From Okapia johnstoni (Eukaryota > Chordata > Mammalia > Artiodactyla > Giraffidae), in NCBI GenBank assembly GCA_024291935.2, contig CM044312.1:50412001-50476000 (forward strand): 64,000 nt of DNA. Reading direction: 5' to 3'. This document shows, one piece after another, positions 46,973 through 59,594 of this stretch. The notes under the pieces were generated by a model that ran no database searches, was not told the DNA's origin, and saw only the letters and a list, made by a program, of their open reading frames with translations. The first letter of the stretch is position 1; each line of letters opens with the position of its first letter. The translations under genes and the position numbers were made by a program.

Positions 46973-49900
46973 TCCTTGACTTTCAGTACAATCTGGGCTG
47001 GGTCCCACCTTTGCAAATGTGCACACTAGAAGCTGGGGAGAAAAAGGATGCTCAGCAGGCAGCTCTTTCCTTTTCTCTTGGGTCCTCTAGTGGTAATTCC
47101 TGAGGTTCCCGTCACTAATCAGACTGGCTGGACCAGTCTGTCTTCCTTAAGCTCCAGTTTCAGCATATTCTCTCATCTCTTTTAAGAAAACCCTGAGTAG
47201 AACAAGGGTCAAAGGAACAAGGGGTGAGGAACAAGGAAGACAGGCATCTGGGGTGCAGCTCCCAGGAGTGTCTACTTCCCAAACAATGCAGTCTTTTTAT
47301 TTAGTATGGTTCCCGCTTTCTTCTTTTCATAAGTCTCGGTCTTAAAAGCAGACTTTTTCATGCCAGAGGCTTCATGAGCTTTCAGAGCCCACAGTATCTG
47401 CACTTGGAGCCACAAAACCCAAGTCTGATATAATTCACACTGTGTGTATCACTCAAAGGCGTGGGGGAGCAGGAGACGGCTGCCAACCACTGCCTACAGG
47501 TGTGTCCCCAGCCACTGCCTGGGGAGGATGCCCCCACCTACCACATACACTCGTTACAGAGGCTGATGGAAGAGGTGCCCTTGGGACAGAGCATCTCCTA
47601 TAGGAGGAAGTAGCTGGGCGTCAGGGTCCCAATGAAGGTCCCTTGGTCTGATTCCCCCAGGAACAACTCCAGCACTGATAAACAGGCATTTCCTTGCCCA
47701 GGCAGGAAAAAAAAAATGACCATATTTTGTGGCCCCAAATTTCCAAATGCCCTCCATGTGTGAAGAAGGAGAAAGAAAAGAGAGTAAGCAAAGTTACCCC
47801 TTACCCCGTGTTGCTCGGTAGTAACACTCCTGCAGGGAAGCTATGAGGGCAGATGATGCCAACTCATGAGAACCACATGCTCCTCCACAGTAAACACAAC
47901 TCTGCAGAACTGCAAAGAGCAGGATGTTCACAGTCACATGCCTGGATCCCTTAACTGGGTGTGGGGTTGTGTATAAGTGTGTCCAAAGCACACACACACA
48001 CATATACACAAGGCATGGTGATTGAGAGGCTCTGAATTTCAGAGTCAGAAAAAAGAACCCAACATCTCAATCTCAGCAAAGGAATGACTATATTTAAGTT
48101 ATCTTAGGGTTGAGAGCACTGATCATGGGTGTACCCCTGAAGTTTAGGAGTATAACGCACCAGTCTTCCTAGATTTTCCAGATTCACTAACACTGGAGTC
48201 AGAAATTCTCACGTTTTTTCACTTCTGGAGTAAATGATGAGGTGAGGGAACACACAGGGATATATTCCTATCAGCATTATTTACAATCCAGCTATAACTC
48301 ACTCCTCTGAAATCCAAAGGCGTACAGAAAACAAGCAGCATTATTACAAGGGTAGTCTTGATCCTGCTGAAATTTATTTCTCGATAAGCAAGTTGTTCCC
48401 ACCTTTGGCTTATAATAATTTATCTGCAACAAATCTCACAACTGACTTGACTAACACAGTTAAGGACCACTACATTAGAGAATATTTACCCTCTAACATG
48501 GCTGTTGGAATCAACTATTTCCTTGAAAGAAAGGATGGTTCCAGGATAGCACAGAGTTGTATTAAGGAGACCAATAAATGAATAACAAATGCCAATACCT
48601 TTCTGGCTCCCGCTGCTGAACAACTGGCATATTTACACAGGTGTAAATATGCCTACCACACCAAAAGCTTACCAAGCACTACACCAGCCACACCAAAGCA
48701 CTACAAGGAACCAGAAGTGAATCTTGATCTTAACAAACTTACAACTTAATCTCTTTCTGGAACTGAGACCTTGGCACATAATATAACTAGTGGCTCAAAA
48801 GAAGTTCATGGCCATCAGTACAGTTTCTCTATTAAAGAGCACGGAGAGGATGCAAAGAGAAGGGATGATGGTAATGGAGTTGGGTTAGCAAATAAGATGT
48901 TCTCTTCATGAGAGCAACTCTTCAGCTATTCATTGAAGCAGACCATGAACCTGGCTTGGGGTGGAAGGCATAGCTACCAGAAGACAGTATACGAAGGGGC
49001 TGACTCCACCAGAGATGCTTGGAGATGGGACCACACAGACCACAAGAGCCATTCACCCTCCCCTCTTCCCCTATAGTCACTTGCAGGGAATTGGAGGTTC
49101 ATTCTCTCTACTTGAGTGGGTTTTATTTTATTTAAACCTCACAGTGCAGTAACCAAACCCTTATGAGGAATAAGGAAAGCATTTGCCTTGCAATTCTGGT
49201 CCCGCCACTGCATCAGTCACGTTATATAAAGAAATCCAACCCCCTATTCATCACTCCTTTTCAGAACTCATCTATAATTCAATCCACACTAAGAACCTTC
49301 ACACAATGAAATGGCTTTTACTGGGCGATTACACACATCACCTGCATGCAAAGGAGAGCACAGTTTTCAAATATATTTCCTGGACTCCAAATCTTGTCTG
49401 ATTTGTCTATGAGGGGAGAAAAGGGAAGTTTATGCATTCTACTAGCCATGTGGAGGGTATGAAAGTCTTATACAATGGAAAAGAAAAATGAAAGCAGTAA
49501 AATTAGAATAACAAGGGAAGGCGGGAAGGAAGGCAGGCTGGCAAAATCATTAAATCTTCATTTCTGATGCCAGTACAACTATGTATTTCAAAAGTGAGTT
49601 GAAAAGACCCACTGAGGAAAAAAATCACTTTTATACCACATCCATACTCAGACTTATTTTTATTTAATACAAGTGAGACAGTAAAGAGAACCATTATGAC
49701 AAAAGTGGAATACGATACGAAAAGAAAACACAAGAGACTTTTGAGAGAAAAGGCAAAACTAAACGATGAATAAGAACAGAGTCAACAGCCACCTGGGAAA
49801 CCACACAAGAAGACCCCCCACTTCATTTCAGGAGCCCACAGCCCTCACAATCATCTCTCACAATCAAAAATCTTCCCCCAGCAAGGGACGCTAAAGGCAC

Positions 49901-50150
49901 CCGGCTGAATTCATTCCCACCACGTGCTTTTTCTCTGCGCGCTTATCTCCATGCTTCAACCTCCTTTGAAGCAAAAGACTCATTAATTCCATTCAAATTG
50001 CCAATATCAGTAAATCCTTTGCCTCCGTATTTCAATGCCAATACCAATTAAGTACCAACAGCAACTTAACTACTGATACAGTCCTCACTACATTCAGGAA
50101 ATCCAGCCACAAGTCCAGTGAGCACTAATTCCAACACTACTTCATCAATT
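46973..50150. other. Repeat-poor stretch with a weak exon-like segment
   Basis: Apart from the segment at 47805-47909 and a short CA tract near 47990-48002, nothing is recognised. It lies just downstream of the candidate exon in minus-strand direction, so it may be intron or 3' flank. Confidence 0.35.
47805..47909 (-). other. Weak candidate exon, gene unknown
   Basis: On the minus strand a pyrimidine-rich acceptor (CCTGCTCTTTGCAG) precedes 105 bases with one open frame, ending at a good donor (CGGG then GTAAGG). The frame reads LQSCVYCGGACGSHELASSA and continues open to the donor. I recognise no family. Its phase does not fit splicing directly from the candidate exon at 50269-50440. A chance combination of splice-like motifs is quite possible. 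Confidence 0.2.
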
Positions 50151-50268
50151 CTAATTAAGTGCAAAGAAATGAGGTAATTTTCTGGCCACGCTGACGATGC
50201 ATCCAACTGGACTGAAATCACTCCACGAGCAAACAAGAAGGAACAAATGGAGCTGCAATCCACCAAAC

Positions 50269-50440
50269 CTGAAGGACGTTTTCACCAAGGCGTCCGGGCT
50301 ATCGAGCTGAGGCAACTCATCAGCAAGGATTTCCTCAGGTGGCCGGGGGTCATGGACAATTGTAGGCCGTGGCTTCTCCTTGACATTCCCCGTGAGCCCA
50401 TCGATGAGGGAGTTCCACAGACAGTTCTGCGACTTAGACC
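50269..50440 (-). CDS. Candidate protein-coding exon of an unrecognised minus-strand gene
   Basis: The minus strand has a textbook acceptor (TTTTCCCCTCCTGCTTCAG) immediately before 50440. The following 172 bases are open in one frame, with two bases before the first full codon, 56 codons, and two bases left over at a possible donor (TTCAG then GTTTGG, which is weak). The protein includes CLWNSLIDGLTGNVKEKP and, further on, PRPPEEILADELPQLDSP. It is acidic and proline-containing, unlike random frames here, and several synonymous-looking CpG codons remain (TCG, GAT-CGA context). I recognise no domain and cannot name the gene. If the donor is not used, the frame stays open to a TAG at 50151-50153 (95 codons in total), but its last 40 residues look less protein-like. 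No methionine start lies in it, so it would be an internal or terminal exon. Confidence 0.5.
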
Positions 50441-50823
50441 CTGAAGCAGGAGGGGAAAATAAAGGGATGCAGGTGAGTTACCAACCAACTCCGTGTCTTG
50501 CCTTGCCCAACTCAGGATTTCAAAAGCAGAGCAGGAACACTGACATACTTTTCATGATCTCCACCAACATCACAGGGCTCCAAAAGATTTTAGTCAGGCA
50601 ACTTATGGAGTAACCAGGATTTTTTAAATTTATATTCAAAAATAGGTTCATACTCTTTAGTATCTTAATGCACAGCTAAGTATCACGAATATATATTCCG
50701 TTTCATTTCAGTGGTAATCAACTCTAACTCCTGACAGCTGTCAGTATTCGCTGATATGTTTAATCAGCAATTGGCAGTATACAAAGGACTACCATTTTAG
50801 AGAACAGTAGGCTGTTCAGACAT

Positions 50824-51039
50824 CTTGTTAGGTGGCACTACTGGTAAAGAACCCGCCTGCCAACGCAGGAGACGTAACAGACGCAGGTTCAGTCCCTGGG
50901 TGGGGAAGATCCTCTGGAGAAGACCATGGCAACCCCCTCCAGTATTCTTGCCTGGAGAATCCCATAGACAGAGAAGCCTACAGTCCATGGGGTCACAAAG
51001 AGTTGAACACGACTGAAGCAGCTTAGCATGCATGCACGC
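50824..51039 (+). mobile_element. Bov-tA SINE
   Basis: Complete SINE with a GCATGCATGCACGC tail. The duplication matches 13 of 15 bases: AGGCTGTTCAGACAT at 50809-50823 and AGGATGTTCAGACAC at 51040-51054. A short insertion (GTAACAGACGC) lies in the tRNA-like part. Confidence 0.92.
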
Positions 51040-51339
51040 AGGATGTTCAGACACAAGTCTCCTCACGAACTTATCTTGCCTAAGACCCAAGTTTCAAGAC
51101 TCTATTCTACGGAGACACCCACCCCAAAGAGAACCAGAACCCTCTATAGGCAGGTTCATTCTTCTGGAAGCTCAGGATTCAAGGAAAACTACACTGAATG
51201 CTAATCAATATCCTACCCTAGAAACACTCCAAATGTATGAGATGAACATTAAAGGCAGACACGAAGTAGGCACAGTGCCACAAATTAGGGTCTGATCAGC
51301 CAGGTAGTCAAGGTCAATATCAACAATGTTAAGTTATAC

Positions 51340-52440
51340 CGATATCAGGTACCCTTGATATGATGGGATGAAAATGGCACTTTACTCCCATAGTCTTTCT
51401 CCCCACAATATAGAACCCCATGTATTAAGCATGTTTCTAGCTTCTGTAGACTGTTCTGTAAAACACCTGCATTACATGCATATCCCAGACATGCTCTGTC
51501 CTAGAAAACCAGATCACATCCCTGAGTCACCCTGCCTTGGCCTCCTCCCTCCCTCATCTCTCCCCGCCCCAATTCTCCAAGAAGAGTCCCCTTCCCAGGG
51601 GCATGCTTTTCAGATATAAACCAACCAAACCAGAGTCCACAGCCCAACACTTCCCTTACCAAGCTTCCACTTCTTGAGTCACTATCCCCCTGCCCCGATG
51701 ACCCTAGACAGGCACCAGATAGCTAGGGACAGGCCCTATGCCCCAGAGCCCACTGAAATTATTCAGACTAGCCAATCCTAAACCTGCTTACCTGGCAGAA
51801 CCATTCCTTACTGCAGAAACCACACAAAGACTCTTGCCCAGTGTTCCTTCCTCCCTCTGCCTCATACCAACCCCAGTGCTTCCAGCGTGGCCTCTATGGT
51901 AAAACATGTACTCCCTCTTGGGGGATCTGTGAAGATTAACAAACTATCTTTTCAATGGCAGTCATCCTCTGGCCTTGCCAGACCTAAATAATCATAAAAC
52001 CTATTAAAACAATCTAGTTATAGGGAAAACACCAGACAAATCTCAACTGACAGACATTCAGCAAAACGTTTGACTAGTATTCCTCAAAACTAGCAAGGTT
52101 ATCAAAATACAAGGAAAATCTGAAAAACTATAACAACCTAGAAGAACCTAAGAAGATTTGATAACTAAATGTGGTATCCTGACGGGCTCCTGAAACTCAG
52201 AAAGGACATTAGGAAAAACTAAGGAAATTTCAATGAAGCATGTACATTAGTTAATAATAATGTATTATCAATTTTGGTTCATTAATTGTGACAAACACAC
52301 CATACTCATATAAGAGCTTAATAATAGGGGAAACTGAAAAGGGGTATATGGGAACTCTTTGTACCATCTTTGCAAATTTTCTATAAATCTAAAAATATTC
52401 TAAAATTTAAATTTATAAAAATACAAATAAATATTTAAAA
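51340..52440 (+). mobile_element. Old L1 3' UTR-like repeat, interrupted
   Basis: 51340-51440 and 51985-52440 correspond to successive parts of the repeat at 25520-25990. The 540 bp between (51440-51985) share nothing with it and look like an insertion or unrelated sequence. Family assignment is from memory. Confidence 0.45.
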
Positions 52441-52989
52441 TAAATAATAAAAATGTGGTTATTAGTTTAAAAGTCTATGAGCAAGTAATTTTTTTAGAGA
52501 CCGAGGGCATGACTATTATCATTACCCAATTACCCAATTGGTCAGTGCTGGTTACATTCCTCTCAGAGGAAAGAAAACCTTTATCTTTGCTCAGATATAA
52601 TGTCAGGTCTCCAAGTCATGCATCCATGGAACTGTGTCCATGCAGAGGGGGTTGGCTTTTCCTACCCCATCCATGCAGAAGAAGGACATTTTTGTAATTC
52701 ATGCAAAGACTCTTTATGAGGCATGAGGAGGTGTGCATGGAGGAATAAGGAGCAGTTTCAGCTTAAGTAAAATGCATGTGATGGGTGGGGTAGAGAATAG
52801 ATCCGTATGCTCACAGGAATGTCTCCCTGACCAGCCATCCACAGCCCACCATGTAAGAAATCACCACAGTTGACTGTGCCTGAAGGCTGTCTCTGCAGTT
52901 AAGATCAAAACAACTTCACACACAGAAGGGAGCATCTTACAAGGGTTCCTGAACCTTCACCAAGGACACACATGAATCCAAAAACAATC

Positions 52990-53322
52990 TTTTTTTAAAC
53001 TTTTTAAAAATTTTTATTAATTTTTAGCTGTGCTGGGCCTTCATTGCTGGGCTTTTTTCTAGTTGCGGTGAGTGGGGGGCTACTCTCTATTGTGGTGTGG
53101 GGGCTTCTCACTGCAATGGCTTCTCTTGTTGTGGAGCACGGGCTCTAGGGCACGTGGGCTCAGCAGTTGCTGCTCCCTGGCTCTAGAACACAGGCTAAAT
53201 AGTTGTGGCCCAGGGGCTTAGCTGCTTCATGGTATCTGGCATCTTCCTGGACCTGGGATCGAACCCATGAATCCTGAGTTGGTAGGCAGACTCTTAATCA
53301 CTGAGCCGCCAGAGAAGTTCTG
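52990..53322 (-). mobile_element. CHR-type SINE, diverged
   Basis: Reversed CHR SINE: GCACGGGCTCTAGGGCACGT in the middle and CTGGGATCGAACCCATGAAT with TAATCACTGAGCCGCCAGA at the right. The approximate duplication AAAACAATCTTTT / AAAACAACTCTTTT borders it. It is older than the copy at 40464. Confidence 0.85.
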
Positions 53323-53649
53323 AAAACAACTCTTTTAATGACCATGGTCACAACTGACCTCTTGGGGGGTGTCCCACAACCAAACTGCTTCTGTGTCAAT
53401 CAGGAGAAAAGTAAAGCACATTAAGGGCAGGAAACAGAACCCTCAAACTCCTGAAATACATGACAGCTTTTCCGAAAAGCTGCTTAAAAGTCCTAAACAC
53501 ATATCTTAAGAAGAGCTGGACCTATTAATGAAGGTCTGGTTCTAAGTTAACAAAGTTCTGGTTCTAGGAGGGAGATAAAAGCAGCAGCCTGTTTTCTTAA
53601 ATTTGACCTAAGTGAAGCCTTACAATAAACTCCCTACCCACTTCCCTTC

Positions 53650-54000
53650 ATTCTTTTATTTATTCATTCAATATGTGTGTGCATGCTCAGTGGCTTAGTC
53701 GTGGTCTGACTCTTTGTGACTCTATGGACTGTAGCCCGCCAGGCTCCTGTGTCCTGGAATTTTCCAGGCAAGAATACTGGAGTGGGTTGCCACTTCCTCC
53801 TCCAGGGGATCTTCTCAGCCCAGAAAGCAAATCCACATTTCCTGCGTCTCCTGCATTGGCAGGCAGATTCTTTACCACTGCACCACATGGGAAGCCCATT
53901 CATTCAATAGACACATTTTGATTTCCCTCAATATGTCAGGTTCCACTCTGGGCTCTAGAAATAGAAAAATGAATGAGACTGGTTCCCTTGGGATGAATCG
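53650..54000 (-). mobile_element. L2 LINE 3' end, split by Bov-tA
   Basis: ATTTATTCATTCAATA at the left and CATTTTGATTTCCCTCAATA, GGTTCCACTCTGGGCTCTAG to the right of the SINE follow the reversed L2 3' end. Confidence 0.6.
53674..53897 (-). mobile_element. Bov-tA SINE inside L2
   Basis: Complete SINE from GCATGCTCAGTGGCTTAGTC to ACCACATGGGAAGCCC. A 12-bp duplication, ATTCATTCAATA, is at 53662-53673 and 53898-53909. Confidence 0.94.
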
Positions 54001-56284
54001 GCCCCTAAGCAATTACAATAAATAGGCAGATTCCTAGATATGAGACATGTAAGTACCTACTTATTACATTCTTAGGTCTTTGGTTGTTTGCAGACAAACG
54101 CTTTCCTTAATGTTATAGGTATGCTCATCACATTAACATAAAGGTGTTCCCCATATCCAAAAATTACCACCTATAAAGTACTAGGAATTGGTATTTTAAT
54201 ACATCTTCCAATCATCTTGTGAAAGGCAAAACTACATGCCTTACTTCCTCATGCTAAAATTATTAATTCTTAAGTGCATAGTTATAACACACTAAAATTT
54301 TATAACTTATTTTGGCATTTCCTCATTTTTTAATATTCTGGGAAACTTACACAGAAGTGGCCTGTTTTTCTTGACCTTTGAGAGTCCAGAGAACAATTAC
54401 TCTCTTGGGATAGTCTTTGATTTCTTTTTTGTTTTGGTTTGGTTTTTAACTTAAAAAGGCAGAGTGGAGAGTTTTTGCTCAAAAAAAAAAGAAAAAAATG
54501 TTGGGATCCAGCAATTCAGAGGAGGTTCCAGTTGGGAAGTGGGCAAGAGTCTAGAATTGGATGATCAGCCAAAACTCAAATTGGCCGTGAGAAAATGAGG
54601 GATCTGGAAAAGCCTAGTGATAATGAAGGAGAAATGGGTGAATTTAAGAGATGTAGACTCCGTAGGATTTGGTAACTGATTGGGTGTAGAGGATGAAGAA
54701 GGGAGAAGTAGCAAGATGAACTGAGGTTTCTGTTTAAGCAGCAAGGCAGACTGTGACACCATTAGAAAATGCTGAAGGTGGAGCAGTTCACGGGCCTAGA
54801 GTTGAATCGTGTTCTGCAAAGTTGCATTTCAAGATAGAAAACATAAGCAAAGATCTCCTCCATATTCATGAAGAGGAAGCACACAGATCATGACTATGTG
54901 ATTCAAACGAGAATACTCTTATTTCAGCAAATACTTCTATCGTGACTGAGATAAGAAAATTTTTCACAGCATGATAACATAGGGTAAAAAATTACCCTTC
55001 TCACTGAACCCAAACAATAGTTTTAAAAACTAAAATAATAATAAACGTTTTAGAGAAGGGCAATATCAAGGCCCCAGCCCTGTCCTGGAGTGTTCCAGCC
55101 ATTATCTGACTTGATAAAAGCTGTAATTTAAGTAGAACTTGGGCTCCATCCACAAGCATCTAATTATAACAGCTCATTAGTGTCTTATCATCTATAACCT
55201 GGCCCTATGGCACAAACCCAAGGGAGATCCAGGAAGCTGGCATAATGTAAAGCATTATGATGCTGTTATCTGTTTTAATCTCTTTCTGAAGGTACATTTT
55301 TGACAACAGTCTGCTTTAGGTGAACAACGTAGCACAAAATTGGAAGGCTTCAGAACAGTGGCTATGCCTGGGGCATGACCCCACTGACAACATGCCAACC
55401 ATCCACAGAAGGGGATATATTAATATTTTTGTGACCCCAACACTCCAGGAAAGTGTGGAGCACTCAGAGCTCTGTCGGATGCTTCAAGACGTATGGAAAC
55501 TTTTATTACACCACCCCTGCCCTCAAAAAACTTTGGAGAGGCAGAAAAATGCAAGGCAGCCTCTGACTGCTTCAAACTAGAGCCAGGCTTTGGAAAAATG
55601 AACTGATTTTCCCCTACCCCTCCCCAATAAACATGGTCGAGAGAAATGGTTCAAGACTTGTTCAGTGGGCATCCCGTCTAGTTCCTTTTTGAACTCCATG
55701 AGAAGGGGAGAGAACTTCTCCTCTGATTCTCCACAAATGTGGGCAGAGCCATCTCCAGGGACACTGGGATGGTCTGCTCTGGGAAAATGAAAAATAAAAA
55801 CTCCCCTGCTCTAATTCATTTTCAGTTGACTATGAAAGCATGAAAAATCCTTCTAAGTAGAAGCAAAAACATGGAAACAGAGTCACATAGGTCTCTCTCA
55901 ATAATATGAAAAGCCCCATGAGGGAAATCATAGATAAACCAAGCCTTCAGGGTACCAAAAATACTGTGGCTCAGGTGCAGGAGATGAGCAACTCCATTCA
56001 GCCCACTCCATCTCATCTGCTTCTGCTCATTCCCCTCCCCTCCCCGTTCCAGCTTTCCTCTCTCCTTTTACTTGTTCCTGACTCTTATCCAATGCCCATA
56101 ACTTCCTCCTTTCCTGTTATACCCCCTCCACCCCTGCCATAAATCTTCTTTCTTCACAAAGACAACTCTTTGTGTACCCTACGAACACTTCAGATTGATT
56201 ATAAACCTTCCAAAATCACAAAGTCAGCATCCACACCATTGAGCTTATCAGAAAAACAAGTGCTCAGATCCAGACATAACCAAC
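54001..56284. other. Unique sequence, possible conserved non-coding element at 55120-55310
   Basis: No repeats were recognised. The 86-codon frame at 55320-55580 has no known domain. The segment 55120-55310 is AT-leaning and rich in TAATTA-, GATA- and TTATCT-type motifs. Conservation is inferred from look only. Confidence 0.3.
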
Positions 56285-56485
56285 ATTTGTTCAGTAATTG
56301 CTGTGTGCTGGGCATTGTCATGATGCCTTAACCAGCATTACTTCATTTAATCATCAAATCAACCCAAAGGAGGTATTACTGAAACATTACTGAACACTAA
56401 GACATTAAGACTCCAAGAGAGCAAATCACCCAGATCACAGAGAAGACACAAATTGCTTTGATCCAAAATTCACATTCTCCTAACC
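56285..56485 (-). mobile_element. MIR SINE
   Basis: Reversed MIR: TAATTGCTGTGTGCTGGGCA, CTTCATTTAATCATCAAATC, then CACCCAGATCACAGAGAAGA. Diverged. Confidence 0.62.
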
Positions 56486-56653
56486 CAGGGGTCAGATGAT
56501 ACGCCACACTGTATTTTATTTGTGAGTCAATAAACACACACATAGTGTAGATCAAGAAAAATGCTCTGCATTTTTTACTATGAAAAAGATATCCCTTTAC
56601 ATAAGAACAAAGATACATCCCATCTGACACTAGAGAGAACCTTCTGCATGTTT

Positions 56654-56885
56654 GCTTCCCTGGTGGCTCAGACAGTAAAGAATCTGCCTGTAATGCAGGA
56701 GACCCAGTTTCCATCCCTGGGTTGGGAATCTCCTCAAGTCAGCAAGATCCCCTGGAGGAGGGCATGGAAACCCACTCCAGTACTCTTGCCTGGAGAATCC
56801 TCATGGACAGAGGAGCCTGGCGGGCTACAGTCCATGCGGCCACAAAGAGACGGATACGACTGAGTGATTTTCACTACTTCACTTT
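56654..56885 (+). mobile_element. Bov-tA SINE
   Basis: Complete SINE (GCTTCCCTGGTGGCTCAGAC to TTTTCACTACTTCACTTT). A 15-base insert (TCTCCTCAAGTCAGC) lies between the tRNA-like head and the BovB-like tail. Confidence 0.92.
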
Positions 56886-59102
56886 AAAGAAGGAGGTTCA
56901 GGCTGCAGGGAGAAATGAATAATGCAAGATGAGTTTAATGGGTTAAGAAAAGACAAGAAGGCAAGAAAGTAAGAAGACTCTAAATCCGAAATAACTACAG
57001 ATTCATTTCAAAGTGTGTCTAATGATGGCAGCTTGATAAACTGCTGGCAGGAGGAGCCCAAGGTGGTGCAGTAATCCCATTTAAATCTGACAAGTGACTT
57101 ATCAACTTGGTTCCTAATAATAAAAAAAAATAAATACACAAGCAGTATGCTGGCAGAAGGCTGAGAAGTTAGAGTCCTACAAAAAGAGAGAGAGAGAGAG
57201 AGAGAGATTTAATTCTCCAGAAAGGTGGGGGGGGAAAAAAAAAAAACCTTGAAAACCTTCAACAGCTCTCAAAATATCTTTGACATGGCATTCGTAGGCA
57301 TTCTCTCCTTTTGGGAGTATAAGGCTCCTAAAATTCCCAGGGAGTAGAAAAAGTGGGGCTTGGGTACAGAGGTCCAGAATGAACCTAATAAAGCCCAGAT
57401 GAGGAGTTTTATGCTCACTAAAATAAAATGTTACTGATGGTATGAAAAGCAAAGGATTAATAATGTTTTGAATATCTTTAAATCAGTTACACAGGTACTG
57501 CTCTATTATTTTCAATATACTAAGTCTTGGTTTTAGAAACATTTCACAAATTCTATCTTCTGTAATTTCAAAGAGATTGGAAAATTTAATTCCACTTCAG
57601 ATATCATACACACTGAGGTTGGGGGGGCAGCAGCAAAATAAAATAATACAACTTGATCTGTGATGACATATGCTAAATTCTCAAATATGTGAGGATTTAT
57701 TTCTGAGTTATCATATTAAATTAACCTTTTTTTACAACCAAATCACATTATTTTACTTATTTTAACTTTATATCTATCTGATAGTACAAGACCTCCTCCT
57801 TTATTTCAGCTTCTCAAGTTCAAAAGGAGACATGTCTATAGAATTTTCTGTTGTAGTTTTATTATAAATTTTCTTTTATAAGCTAGTTGTCTGGGTGATT
57901 GTTGCAAGAAATAAAATATTTAATGGTAATGACTTTAACATCTATTGAGATGATCGTGTGTTTTTTCTTCTCTCTCTTTCTCTCTACCTCTATGTCTCCC
58001 TCTCATCTATTGATGTGTTAGATTAGTAGCAAAATGAGAGAAAAAAACAAAACAAACCTATTTTCCAGATGGAATCAAATTTCCTCTAGGGAACTTTGTG
58101 GTGAAAATATCTTGATATGACAGAAGTTCGTTGGAGGATGGAGAAACAACAAAGAAAAAGTTAAATTATTCTTCGTTCAAACTGAACAGAATTTAGAGAA
58201 GGGCAAGATCAAAGGAGAGGGGGGAAAGGAGAGGACAAAGAGAAGGCAGGGCAATACAGCTGCAAGCTGGAACCATATTTTGCAAAAATAAGTGGAGAAC
58301 TTTCAAAGAACATAGAAGTCTGACATCTATGCTTATGTTAAATGCTATGTGGAACTGCAATGTAATCGCCACTCTATAAGAGTAAATATCTCACACATAG
58401 GTTGCTTTGCGAAAGTGATATTGGGGAGAGGATTCAAAAACTGTGTCTTTTGTTGTCTGGAAAAGAATAAATCGACATCTGCAAGACAGAAAGTGTAGGA
58501 AAAAATTCAACAGACTCAGGAAAAGATAGTCAGAGATAATGAGAAGAAACGTAGAGAAATCCCTGAAAAATCCACTGATTGAATTTTAGAGACTGAAACA
58601 GATGTGGGGTGAGGATTTGAGATAACCATGCATTGGTCTTAAAAGTCATGTCTATATGACATCTGAAATATACCCTGAAACATTTCTTAATATTGAAGCC
58701 ACCTTCCATTACTCAAATAATGCATTCTACTTGGTCATAGTGTATTGTTATTGTAGTATACTTAAGAGATTTGCATTACTAGAATTCTATTTAAGACTTT
58801 TTGCATATTATATACTTAAAGGAAATTAGCCACTAATTCTTTCTACTATGTAGTCATTATCATGGGAATAACCTATTCCCTGATATCTGAATAAAACTGC
58901 CTATAAAACTCTTGGGATCCAAAGTATCTCTAGCAAAGTCATCATTTTACAAACTTTTGAATGTCTTCTTTTGTTATAGCTGCACTGAGAATATCTATTT
59001 CTTCAGAAGTCAATATATCCCTTTAGAAACTGCCATTTTTTAGACATATTCAGTTCTGTTAGCATAGATTCCTATGATATTTTTGTATTTTATTCTTCAC
59101 TT
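56886..59102. other. Unique AT-rich sequence, no gene seen
   Basis: It contains a (GA)n tract and a pyrimidine tract at about 57960-58008. No repeat family or exon was recognised. Confidence 0.4.
57185..57207. repeat. (GA)n microsatellite
   Basis: About eleven GA units. The antisense frame shows a run of SL residues from it. Confidence 0.95.
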
Positions 59103-59113
59103 ATACACTAATA

Positions 59114-59264
59114 ATAAGAGGATAAGATGGTTGAATGGCATCATTGACTTGATGGACCTGAGTTTGAGCAAGCTCTGGAAGTTGGTGATGGACAGGGATG
59201 CCTGACGTGCTGCAGTGCACAGGGCCTCAAAGAGTCAGACATTACTGAGCAACTGAACTAACTG
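59114..59264 (+). mobile_element. BovB LINE 3' end, very short copy
   Basis: It holds only the last 150 bp of BovB (AAGATGGTTGAATGGCATCA to ACTGAGCAACTGAACTAACT). A perfect 11-bp duplication, ATACACTAATA, lies at 59103-59113 and 59265-59275. Confidence 0.93.
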
Positions 59265-59594
59265 ATACACTAATAGTTTTGAGTATTTCATCACTTATTT
59301 ATTTTCTTTTCTGTTCACCATCCAGAAATCTTTTGTCCAATATGGGAGTCATTATTCATATGTGGTGACTAAATTTAGATCAATTAAAATTGAATAAAAT
59401 TGCATTCAGTTCAGTTCAGTCAGTCAGTTGTGTCTGACTCTTTGTGACCCCATGGACTGCAGCACACCAGGCTGCCCTGTCCATCACCAACTCCCGGAGC
59501 TTGCTCAAACTCAGGTCCATTGAGTCGGTGATGCCATCCAACCATCTCACCTTCTGTCATCCCCTTCTCCTCCTGCCTTCAATCTTTCCCAGCG

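Noticed and set aside
51788..51895. Minus-strand segment with a strong GTAAGC donor
   Set aside because: The only usable acceptor (CCATAG) lacks a pyrimidine tract.
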